Part shown: positions 40,487 through 47,852 of the stretch, one piece after another
How the letters are laid out: each line of letters starts with the position of its first letter
Numbering within the stretch: position 1 is the first letter of the stretch
NCBI RefSeq assembly: GCF_014641555.1
Contig: NZ_BMHY01000019.1
Coordinates: 1-64,000, forward strand
Reading direction: 5' to 3'
DNA: 64,000 nt
Source: Paenibacillus radicis (ex Gao et al. 2016)
GTDB lineage: Bacteria; Bacillota; Bacilli; Paenibacillales; Paenibacillaceae
Program-made: the position numbers and the translations under genes
Notes under the pieces: generated by a model
The model's input: only the letters and a program-made list of their open reading frames with translations
Database searches by the model: none
Told to the model about the DNA's origin: nothing

Positions 40487-42112
40487 ATGGAAAAAGGATG
40501 GGGTGCGCTAGAGGCAGGCATGTTGTTGAACAATAGATACCGCTTGCTGGAAAAGCTGGGCAGCGGGGGAATGGGGGCAGTATATGCAGCAGAGGATATC
40601 AAGCTGCACGGGAAGCTGCGCGCGGTAAAAGTTACGGCATCGGCCGGCTGGAGCGTCGGTCAGGAAAGCTCCATTGTCGAGGAAGCCTGGATGCTTGCCC
40701 GGCTTAATCATCCCAACCTTCCGCTTATCGTCGATTGCTTTACGATTCCAGATTGGGATGCCGGCGTAATCATTATGGACTACATACAAGGGGAGACTGT
40801 AAAGCACCGGTTTGAGCGGAACGGACAAAGACTGCCTTTCCCTGAAGTGCTCGGCATTGCGATTCAGCTTTGCTCGGCGCTTGCATATTTGCACCGGCAG
40901 ACGCCGCAAATCATTCATCGCGACTTGAAGCCCTCTAATGTCATGCTGGAGGAGAACGGGCATGTCCGGTTAATTGACTTCGGCATTGCCCGGCATTTCA
41001 AGAACGGCTCGACACAGGATACGGCACTGCTCGGCACTCCCGGCTTTAGCGCGCCCGAGCAGGCCAGCTATATGGGTCAAAGCGGCCCGCGAACCGATAT
41101 TTACGGGTTAGGTGCGATGCTGTACTATTTACTGAGCGGCGGGACCTATTTCCCATCGGGGCGGCACATAAGCCGACTTGATCCGATGCAGCAGCTTCAA
41201 CCTGATGTGCCTGCAGCTTTCAAGACATTACTGGGAAAAATGACGCAGGATAAAGAGGAAAATCGGCCGCTTTCCATGTCCGAAGTAGAGGCTGCTTTAG
41301 TCCGGCTGAGAACAGAAAATAATGATAGAGATAAAGACCGTCCTTCAAGCTTTTATTCAGTGAAGCAAAACCCGGTGACACGGGCAAATAAGAAAGTGCT
41401 AGCAGCGTTTGTGTCGCTATCCCCGGGAGCGGGTTCCACCTTCGCTTGTATTACGATGGCAAAGCTGCTTGCAAGAAGAGGCATAACGGTTACTGCGGTG
41501 GAATTCCCCACCATCCGGCCCGAGTGGCTGGCGCTGCTTGGCACAAATAGGAAGCAAGATGCTAATGAAAGATCCGGAGGACTGATGGAATGGCATTCCG
41601 GATCCGTCCGCTGGCTTGCTCAGCGCGGGCCTTTTTTCCAAGCGCAGCAAGGTGAACTGGAAAGACAGCTGGGAAACGAGACAGGTGTTACGCTGCTCGA
41701 TATGGGCAGTTTGACAGGGATCGGAGGAGAAGAGGAGGGCTGGAGGCTGCTGGCATCCTGCCAAATCGTTTATGTCGTAGCAGATCCTTTTCCGTCAAGA
41801 TGGAGCAATGATAGATTACAACAGCTGTACCGGCTGAAAGCTGAGCTTGAAGCAAGGGGAGGCAAGCTGCACTGGCTTGCGAATAAGTCTGTCCGGTTCA
41901 ATCGGCGCTCCGAATGGATAGCGATGCTGCCGGGCAATCCGCAAGCGAGTATACCGCTGTTGCCTCAAGAACGTTGGCTCCAAGTGCTATGGTCGGGACG
42001 CTGGGCGACGGAAGATACAGCTCTTCGCAAGGTGCTGGAGAAAACGCTAAACCCGGTATTAGCCGACATTGAAAAGGAGCTCCATACAAAGCAAAAGCAA
42101 TCCGTGTTATAA
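40487..42112 (+). CDS. Ser/Thr protein kinase fused to a degenerate P-loop domain
   Basis: A 541-aa protein. Residues about 15-280 are a Hanks-type kinase with GSGGMGAVY, Lys48 in AVKVT, HRDLKPSN with D146, DFG at 164-166 and APE at 189-191, so it should be active. From about residue 300 a SIMIBI/ParA-like fold begins: AAFVSLSPGAGSTFACITMA (P-loop about 312-318), then TAVEFPT and VTLLDMGSL. The P-loop lacks the usual Lys (GST in place of GKT). CpaE-like pilus proteins have a similar loop. There is no membrane segment or PASTA repeat. The start has AAAAGGAGG upstream. The target is unknown. Confidence 0.85.
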   Translation: MEKGWGALEAGMLLNNRYRLLEKLGSGGMGAVYAAEDIKLHGKLRAVKVTASAGWSVGQESSIVEEAWMLARLNHPNLPLIVDCFTIPDWDAGVIIMDYIQGETVKHRFERNGQRLPFPEVLGIAIQLCSALAYLHRQTPQIIHRDLKPSNVMLEENGHVRLIDFGIARHFKNGSTQDTALLGTPGFSAPEQASYMGQSGPRTDIYGLGAMLYYLLSGGTYFPSGRHISRLDPMQQLQPDVPAAFKTLLGKMTQDKEENRPLSMSEVEAALVRLRTENNDRDKDRPSSFYSVKQNPVTRANKKVLAAFVSLSPGAGSTFACITMAKLLARRGITVTAVEFPTIRPEWLALLGTNRKQDANERSGGLMEWHSGSVRWLAQRGPFFQAQQGELERQLGNETGVTLLDMGSLTGIGGEEEGWRLLASCQIVYVVADPFPSRWSNDRLQQLYRLKAELEARGGKLHWLANKSVRFNRRSEWIAMLPGNPQASIPLLPQERWLQVLWSGRWATEDTALRKVLEKTLNPVLADIEKELHTKQKQSVL

Positions 42113-42273
42113 TTATACAGGTGACCTACGGTCCTACTTGGCCGGGGTGCTGCGAACTATTAATATGGTGGGCAACCAGTGACCTCCGGGATGCTTGCAT
42201 TTGAATAATAGCTTCATTATGATGAAGAAAAAAAGAGTCTATAGGACAATTAGGGAAGCAGGTGAACATCAAG

Positions 42274-42972
42274 ATGAGCGATCGCGTATTAGTTGTCGAA
42301 GATGAAGCGGGGATTGCCCGCGTATTACAGCTGGAGCTGGAGCATGAAGGCTATACAGTCGGCTCGGCCGCAGACGGCAGAACCGGATACGAAATGGCTT
42401 CGTCCGGTGATTGGGAGCTCGTGCTGCTGGATGTTATGCTGCCAGAGCTGAACGGAATTGAAGTGCTCAGAAGGCTGAGGCAGGCGGGGAATCCAGTGCC
42501 GGTTATTTTGCTGACGGCGAGGGATACGGTTCCTGATAAGGTCAGCGGCTTTGAGCATGGCGCCAATGATTATATTACGAAGCCTTTTGCGATGGAGGAG
42601 CTGCTTGCGCGTGTCCGCAACATTTTGCGCATATTCCAGCAGTATCCGAAGGAGTCCGAAGGTTCAGACCAGATCAAAGTAGGCGACTTGACGATTGAGC
42701 TGCGCACCCGCAAGGTGTATCGCAAAGATATCGTAATCGAGCTGACGCCAAGGGAATTCGAGCTGCTCGTTTATTTGGTGGAGAACAAAAATATAGAAAA
42801 ATCACGTGAGGATATTTTATCAGAAGTATGGGGCTATGATTTTATCGGCGAGACGAATCTTGTGGACGTGTATATCCGTTATTTGCGTCAAAAGCTGGAC
42901 AAGGGGTACCGGCATAAGCTGATTCATACGGTTCGCGGAGTCGGTTATATGATTAAGGAGCCAGATGCATGA
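42274..42972 (+). CDS. OmpR-family response regulator
   Basis: A 232-aa two-component regulator. The receiver domain has DEA near residue 10, the phospho-accepting Asp in VLLDVMLPELNG, and Lys in ITKPFAMEEL. The C-terminal winged helix (ELTPREFELLVYLVENKN, then NLVDVYIRYLRQKLD) binds DNA. ATG 42274 is preferred because AGGTGA lies 8 nt upstream; a GTG at 42262 overlaps that site. The partner histidine kinase overlaps by ATGA. Target genes are not seen here. Confidence 0.93.
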   Translation: MSDRVLVVEDEAGIARVLQLELEHEGYTVGSAADGRTGYEMASSGDWELVLLDVMLPELNGIEVLRRLRQAGNPVPVILLTARDTVPDKVSGFEHGANDYITKPFAMEELLARVRNILRIFQQYPKESEGSDQIKVGDLTIELRTRKVYRKDIVIELTPREFELLVYLVENKNIEKSREDILSEVWGYDFIGETNLVDVYIRYLRQKLDKGYRHKLIHTVRGVGYMIKEPDA

Positions 42973-44324
42973 CGCTGCGCAAAAGGTTTACGCTGTTTAC
43001 GATCTTCTGGCTCATCTTCATCCTGATTTTATTTAATATTTTCGTCTATTTTTACGTGATCAAGATTACGACGGAAAGCGAAGAACGGGTAATCGGAAAT
43101 AAAGTGAACCTTATGTTAGAAAATCCGCTCATTCAGCACGGGAAAGGGATCTATGATCCCGATTTGCTGAGTGAGTATTATAATGTAAATGAAATGATCC
43201 GGATCGTCCAGCCGGACAACAAGGTTGTCAACATAACCGGCTCTGATCCGGTTCTGCTTAACTTGCCTGTAGCATTCCAGCGGCAGCATGACACGGGCAT
43301 GATCTCCAAAGGCAACGAGCGGATTCTATATATGCGCGTTCCTATCTTCAACGGGCCCGATATCGTGGCGATGCTGGAAGTGAACCGGGTGCTCAACGAG
43401 CTTGACGATTATTTGCAAATTTTGGTGGCTGCATTGACTGTAACGAGCGTCGGCGCCATTTTATTTGCTATCTTCGGCACATACTGGTTCACCTCACGAT
43501 TGACCGCGCCGATGCAGCAGATGGTCAATACGATGCGTGAAATCGACCGAAGCGGCAAGCTTCGTAAAATCGAGACGTCCAGCCAGGAGGAATCCGCAGA
43601 ACTGCAGCAGCTCGTTCGGGCGTTCAATCAGATGATCGAACGGCTGGACCGGACGTTTGCCCGGCAAAAGCAGTTTGTGGCCGATGCCTCCCATGAGCTA
43701 AAAACGCCGCTTACGGTCATCAGCAGCTATGCAGGTATGCTGAAGCGTTGGGGCCGCGATGATGAGAACATACGGAATGAAGCGATCGAAGCAATCGATC
43801 GCGAGACGACAAGGCTGCAAAGCTTGACGAAGTCGATGCTTATGCTCGCGGAAGCGGAGCAGGAGGATTGGCTGCGTCAGGAGCTATTCGATGTGGTACA
43901 TGTCGTGAACGAATTGGCCGGCATGCTGCAGACAACGTTCCAGCGCCCGATTCGGGTGAAGGCGATGTCCAAGGTCGTTCGGATGTACGGCGATAAAGAT
44001 AAAATTAGACAGCTGCTTGTTATTCTGCTTGATAATGCGATCAAATACAGCAAGGACCCTATTGAGGTGTCCGTATCGCTGATGAAGAATATCGTCAAGA
44101 TCGAAGTGAAGGATAAGGGGATCGGCATACCGGAAAATGAGATTCCGCATATGTTCGAGCGTTTCTATCGCGTAGACGGCGCGAGAAGCAGGGCGACCGG
44201 CGGTGTCGGCCTTGGCCTCTCTATCGCCAAGCGGATTGTCGACTTGCATGAGGGCAAAATCGACGTATTCAGTCTGCCGGATCTCGGAACAACGATCGCC
44301 ATTCAGTTCAAGCAGCGGAAGTAA
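42969..44324 (+). CDS. Sensor histidine kinase
   Basis: A 451-aa membrane kinase. Two membrane segments (residues about 8-30 and about 155-178) frame an external domain of about 120 residues. A HAMP linker is followed by the H-box FVADASHELKTPL, the N-box LLVILLDNAIKYS, the G1 box DKGIGIP, the F-box FERFYRVD and the G2 box GGVGLGLSI. It pairs with the overlapping regulator. The signal is unknown. Confidence 0.93.
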   Translation: MTLRKRFTLFTIFWLIFILILFNIFVYFYVIKITTESEERVIGNKVNLMLENPLIQHGKGIYDPDLLSEYYNVNEMIRIVQPDNKVVNITGSDPVLLNLPVAFQRQHDTGMISKGNERILYMRVPIFNGPDIVAMLEVNRVLNELDDYLQILVAALTVTSVGAILFAIFGTYWFTSRLTAPMQQMVNTMREIDRSGKLRKIETSSQEESAELQQLVRAFNQMIERLDRTFARQKQFVADASHELKTPLTVISSYAGMLKRWGRDDENIRNEAIEAIDRETTRLQSLTKSMLMLAEAEQEDWLRQELFDVVHVVNELAGMLQTTFQRPIRVKAMSKVVRMYGDKDKIRQLLVILLDNAIKYSKDPIEVSVSLMKNIVKIEVKDKGIGIPENEIPHMFERFYRVDGARSRATGGVGLGLSIAKRIVDLHEGKIDVFSLPDLGTTIAIQFKQRK

Positions 44325-44339
44325 AGGGGAATAGAATTG

Positions 44340-45200
44340 ATGAAATATCGGGTCGCTTCGGTTCAATATCAACTGGCGGATATTAGCTCCTTCGAGCAGT
44401 TCGCCGAGCAAGTAACGCACTATGTGCGCAATGCCTCGGAATACGGAACGCAGTTCCTGTTGTTTCCGGAATTTTTGACGACGCAGCTGCTTTCTATCGG
44501 GGACGAGAGCGGGCAAGCGCTGCCGATCGGCAGACTTCCCGAGTTTACAGATCGCTATGAGCAGCTGTTCCAGTCGCTTGCTTCGGAATACGATATGTAT
44601 ATCGTCGGCGGCACGCATGTTGTGAAAGCAGGAGAGGGCAAATGGCAAAATACGGCGCATTTGTTCCATCCAAAAGGTAAAATCGACCGGCAGCCGAAAA
44701 TTCATCTGACACCTACAGAGGTATCTGAGTGGAATATGTCGCCGGGCGACGGTCTGCAGGTGTTTGAGACCGAGTTCGGAACGATCGGCATGCTGACCTG
44801 CTACGATATTGAATTTCCGGAGATCGTCCGTATGGCGAGAGCCAAAGGGGCGGACGTTATTTTCTGTCCATCCTGTACGGATGACAGACACGGATTCTAT
44901 CGTGTTCGTTACTGCTGCCATGCGCGTGCAGTGGAAAATCAAATCTATATCGTCACGACAGGTACGGTCGGCGCGCTGCGCAAGGTCGATTTCATGCGTG
45001 CGAACTTCGGGCAAGCGGCAATTATTGCGCCGAATGATATTCCATTCCCGCCAGCCGGCATCTTGAGCGAAGGCATCATTAACGACGATATGCTGGTCGT
45101 TGCGGATCTGGATTTGCAATTGCTGGAGGATGTGCGTGCAGGCGGTTCTGTAACGACCTGGCGCGACCGCCGTACTGATCTCTACTCGGATTGGTCCTAG
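44340..45200 (+). CDS. Carbon-nitrogen hydrolase (nitrilase superfamily)
   Basis: A 286-aa amidase or nitrilase-type hydrolase. The catalytic triad is visible: Glu in LFPEFLTTQ, Lys in PKIHLTPTE, and Cys in MLTCYDIEFPE. B. subtilis YhcX fuses this domain to a GNAT acetyltransferase; here the GNAT protein is the next gene. ATG 44340 is chosen (AAAGGGG about 9 nt upstream); a TTG lies one codon before. It starts 15 bp after the histidine kinase gene. Confidence 0.88.
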   Translation: MKYRVASVQYQLADISSFEQFAEQVTHYVRNASEYGTQFLLFPEFLTTQLLSIGDESGQALPIGRLPEFTDRYEQLFQSLASEYDMYIVGGTHVVKAGEGKWQNTAHLFHPKGKIDRQPKIHLTPTEVSEWNMSPGDGLQVFETEFGTIGMLTCYDIEFPEIVRMARAKGADVIFCPSCTDDRHGFYRVRYCCHARAVENQIYIVTTGTVGALRKVDFMRANFGQAAIIAPNDIPFPPAGILSEGIINDDMLVVADLDLQLLEDVRAGGSVTTWRDRRTDLYSDWS

Positions 45201-45225
45201 AGTTAACGTGAAGGAGGACAATGCG

Positions 45226-45909
45226 ATGCATAAAAGCTTCTACGTATTTAACGGGGTTAACGGAAAGGCTGCTCCTGTTAAAACGGTGATCCGCCAGTAC
45301 ACGGAGCGGGACTTCGAGGCGATGATCGACGTGCAGCGGGAGAGCTTTCCTCCCCCGTATCCGGAAGAGCTCTGGTGGAGCAAGGATCAAATGATCGAGC
45401 ATATCAGCCGATTTCCGCAAGGCGCTTTGTGCGCTGAAATAGGCGGACGCATTGTTGGCTCCATGACCGGGTTAATGATTGACATGAAGGATTATGGCCA
45501 TGATCACAGCTGGGAAACGATAACGGATAACGGTTATATCCGTAATCATAATCCGAACGGTGATACTCTGTACGTCGCTGACATTTGCGTCATACCGGAA
45601 TATCGGAAGACAGGTATCGGGAAGTGGCTGATGCAGTCTATGTATGAGACTGTCGTGCAGCTTGGCCTAGGCAGATTGCTTGGCGCAGGCCGGATGCCGG
45701 GTTACCATCTGTACGCCGCTGAGCTTACGCCAGATCAATATGTCGACCGGGTTATGGCAGGCGAGCTTCAGGATCCGGTCATCAATTTCTTGCTGCGCTG
45801 CGGAAGAACGCCGATTGGCATTGCGGCCAATTATTTGGATGATGAGCAATCCGGCAATTTTGCCGTACTTATGGAATGGAGAAATCCGTTTACTACATAT
45901 TCGGAATGA
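45226..45909 (+). CDS. GNAT acetyltransferase paired with the hydrolase
   Basis: A 227-aa GNAT protein. The acyl-CoA site is VADICVIPEYRKTGIGKWLM. It resembles the acetyltransferase half of YhcX-like bifunctional proteins, so the two neighbours likely act together. ATG 45226 has AAGGAGGA at 7 nt. The substrate is unknown. Confidence 0.85.
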   Translation: MHKSFYVFNGVNGKAAPVKTVIRQYTERDFEAMIDVQRESFPPPYPEELWWSKDQMIEHISRFPQGALCAEIGGRIVGSMTGLMIDMKDYGHDHSWETITDNGYIRNHNPNGDTLYVADICVIPEYRKTGIGKWLMQSMYETVVQLGLGRLLGAGRMPGYHLYAAELTPDQYVDRVMAGELQDPVINFLLRCGRTPIGIAANYLDDEQSGNFAVLMEWRNPFTTYSE

Positions 45910-45934
45910 GGAACATCAGAGAGGAGCTTAAGCC

Positions 45935-46609
45935 ATGATCTATCATCGTATTACCTCGATTGAGGACCCTTATTTTGCAGAGCTTCACAAGCTGCTTGGA
46001 CGTATTTTTCCGCCGGAGGAAGTTCTTGCTTATGAGCTCTGGAAGGAGCCTTTGGAGGACCCGACCGTTCATGTCTATGTCGCTGTGGAGAACGGTGAGG
46101 TTGTTGGTTCGACCGAATACCGCTATTACCCTCACCTTCGTGTCGCGATGACGGACTTTACGATTATTGGTGAGCATTCCAAAGGAATCGGCCGTTTTCT
46201 GATGCGCAACCGGGAGAAGGATTTGGCACGGCTTGCCCAGCAATCGGGAACAGAGCCGCTTGGTATGTTTGCGGAAATCTACAACCCTTACGACAGCGGA
46301 GAGCAACACAGCTTTGGCGGCGTAACACCAATGAGCCCGTTCGTACGCCGTGAGGTGCTGTCGCATATGGGCTATAAACGATTGGCAATCGACTATGTTC
46401 ACCCGTCCTGGGATCATGAAGGCCAAGCGGTTGAAGGGTTGAATCTTAGCTTTCTCCCAACCGATGAAGACCGGACTTCGATTCCTGCTGCACTCGTAGC
46501 AACGTTTCTCGAGGGGTACTATTCGGCGCTGCCTAACAAGCCGGAGGCCTGGCTGGCGATGATGGACCGGCTCCGCGGATTGGAGCAAGTCGAGCTGCTG
46601 CCGATATGA
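45935..46609 (+). CDS. GNAT-like acetyltransferase
   Basis: A 224-aa protein with a GNAT-like fold: a first strand-helix part, VYVAVENGEVVGSTEYRYY, and an acyl-CoA loop EHSKGIGRFLM. The C-terminal part has MGYKRLAIDYVHPSW. GAGGAG lies upstream of the ATG. Its stop overlaps the next start (ATGA), so the four genes from 44340 form a compact unit. Confidence 0.75.
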   Translation: MIYHRITSIEDPYFAELHKLLGRIFPPEEVLAYELWKEPLEDPTVHVYVAVENGEVVGSTEYRYYPHLRVAMTDFTIIGEHSKGIGRFLMRNREKDLARLAQQSGTEPLGMFAEIYNPYDSGEQHSFGGVTPMSPFVRREVLSHMGYKRLAIDYVHPSWDHEGQAVEGLNLSFLPTDEDRTSIPAALVATFLEGYYSALPNKPEAWLAMMDRLRGLEQVELLPI

Positions 46610-47397
46610 CGAAGCTGATTTTCCGCGGCACGGGCGATTCGATGGGCGTGCCGCGCGTATACTGCGATTGTGAGGTTTGCTCGGAAGCTAGATCGGCAGA
46701 CGGCGGTATCAACCGCAGGCTTCGTTCGCTGGTGCAGATCGAGGAAACCGGCAGCGGAACGACGTTAATCGATTGCGGTCCGGATTGGGGTAAACAGATG
46801 GAAGCCGCAAGCTTGCGTACGGTAGATCAAATCTTGCTGACCCATGCTCATTTCGATCATATTGGCGGGCTTGTGGAATGGGCGGATGCATGCAGATGGC
46901 TGGGCAAAAGCGGCCAGGCTTTCGCTCCGGCAGAGGTTATTGCGGAAATCAACGAACGTTTTCCATGGCTTCAGCGGCAAATTCATTTCACTGCAAATGA
47001 CGAACCGATGGAGCTGGGAAGCTGGCGGATTTCCTGCTGGCGGGTAAACCACGGCAAGAACGGTTACTCCTATGCTTACAGGTTTGATCATCTGTCAAAG
47101 GCATACAGCTGGGTGTATTGCTCGGATGCTATTGGTCTGACGGAAGATCAGCAGAAGCCGCTTTACGGCCTTGATCTGCTCGTGCTAGGAACCAGCTTTT
47201 ATAAAGAGAACTTTGCTTATGAGACGAGGTCAGTCTACGACGTCACGGAAGCTATGGACTTGATTAAGCTCTGGAAGCCGCGTCAAGTTTATTTCACACA
47301 TATGTCGCATGATATTGATCTTCGCCGGGACTACGGTCTTCCGTCACATTTGCGGTTTGCAGAAGCTGGTCTGGAGATTGGTCTAGAGCCTATTTGA
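46606..47397 (+). CDS. PhnP-like metallo-beta-lactamase-fold phosphodiesterase
   Basis: A 263-aa protein. The N-terminus has a CDCEVC cluster and the metal motif is THAHFDHIGG, with later CSDAIG and YFTHMSHDID. This pattern is that of PhnP, which opens cyclic phosphates. The rest of a phosphonate pathway is not here, so the substrate is unknown. It starts inside the upstream GNAT gene (ATGA). The -35 of the next promoter lies at its 3' end. Confidence 0.85.
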   Translation: MTKLIFRGTGDSMGVPRVYCDCEVCSEARSADGGINRRLRSLVQIEETGSGTTLIDCGPDWGKQMEAASLRTVDQILLTHAHFDHIGGLVEWADACRWLGKSGQAFAPAEVIAEINERFPWLQRQIHFTANDEPMELGSWRISCWRVNHGKNGYSYAYRFDHLSKAYSWVYCSDAIGLTEDQQKPLYGLDLLVLGTSFYKENFAYETRSVYDVTEAMDLIKLWKPRQVYFTHMSHDIDLRRDYGLPSHLRFAEAGLEIGLEPI

Positions 47398-47422
47398 CAA
47401 CCTGCATGAATTGGATTAAATT
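47394..47422 (+). promoter_or_regulatory. Promoter of the MutS2-like leader
   Basis: TTGACA (47394-47399), 17 bp, TAAATT (47417-47422). The perfect -35 and spacing support a sigma-A promoter giving a leader of about 420 nt. Confidence 0.65.
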
Positions 47423-47462
47423 GAATATATAGTTTAACTGTCATTTGGAAGGGGCAATTTTA

Positions 47463-47489
47463 ATGATTACAGGTGTTCTTAACTCCTAA
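47463..47489 (+). CDS. Putative leader peptide MITGVLNS
   Basis: An 8-codon ORF with an excellent ribosome site (AAGGGG, 8 nt before ATG). Its codons 4 to 7 form the 5' arm of the long-range stem (47474-47483), so a ribosome stalled here would prevent that pairing. No arrest motif is recognised. Confidence 0.6.
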   Translation: MITGVLNS

Positions 47490-47650
47490 ATTGGATAAAT
47501 CGGATTTAATCCGGCTGAGCGATGCTTCATCAGGCTTGTTCAATTCGTATGAATTGGCATGCTTATATTGCTTTGTCCCATGTTAAATTCCGGTACCAAG
47601 GGTTAAGAACATGTGGATTCCGCCTAAATGACATTAGTCAGCGGCCTATC

Positions 47651-47678
47651 ACCGTGCTCTTTCGAGCACGGTTTTTTT
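47651..47678 (+). terminator. Leader terminator 1
   Basis: ACCGTGCTC pairs with GAGCACGGT around a 4-nt loop, followed by seven T. It is in the leader, before the gene that it would silence. Confidence 0.9.
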
Positions 47679-47780
47679 ATTTGCATAATAAGCGGGATGA
47701 GGATCAGCCTAGTGAGGGCTCTAGCTCTGTTGCTATTTCCGTCTTATCGTTTGCATTTAACTGGGATAGCTGACAAATGG

Positions 47781-47823
47781 AACAGGAATGGAGCGCATAG
47801 CGTTCTGTTCCTGTTTTTTTGTT
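47781..47823 (+). terminator. Leader terminator 2
   Basis: AACAGGAA (47781-47788) pairs with TTCCTGTT (47808-47815), with a partly paired inner part and a long T-run. It ends about 30 bp before the MutS2-like start. Confidence 0.8.
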
Positions 47824-47852
47824 TTTATATGAAAAAAAGGAGCTGGATGAAA

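Larger units (their letters stand above)
47423..47852 (+). other. Long structured leader of the MutS2-like gene
   Basis: About 430 nt of leader. It holds an 8-codon ORF, a long-range 10-bp pairing (47474-47483 with 47602-47611), local hairpins (including CAATTC-GTAT-GAATTG and GATG-CTT-CATC), and two intrinsic terminators. It does not match a riboswitch class that I recognise. Confidence 0.6.

Noticed and set aside
42113..42273. Riboswitch-like sequence before the response regulator
   Set aside because: Some short complementary stretches (for example TGGT near ACCA) are present, but no known class or terminator could be matched.
43884..45221. 445-codon minus-strand open frame across the histidine kinase and hydrolase genes
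   Set aside because: Shadow of two clearly recognisable plus-strand genes.
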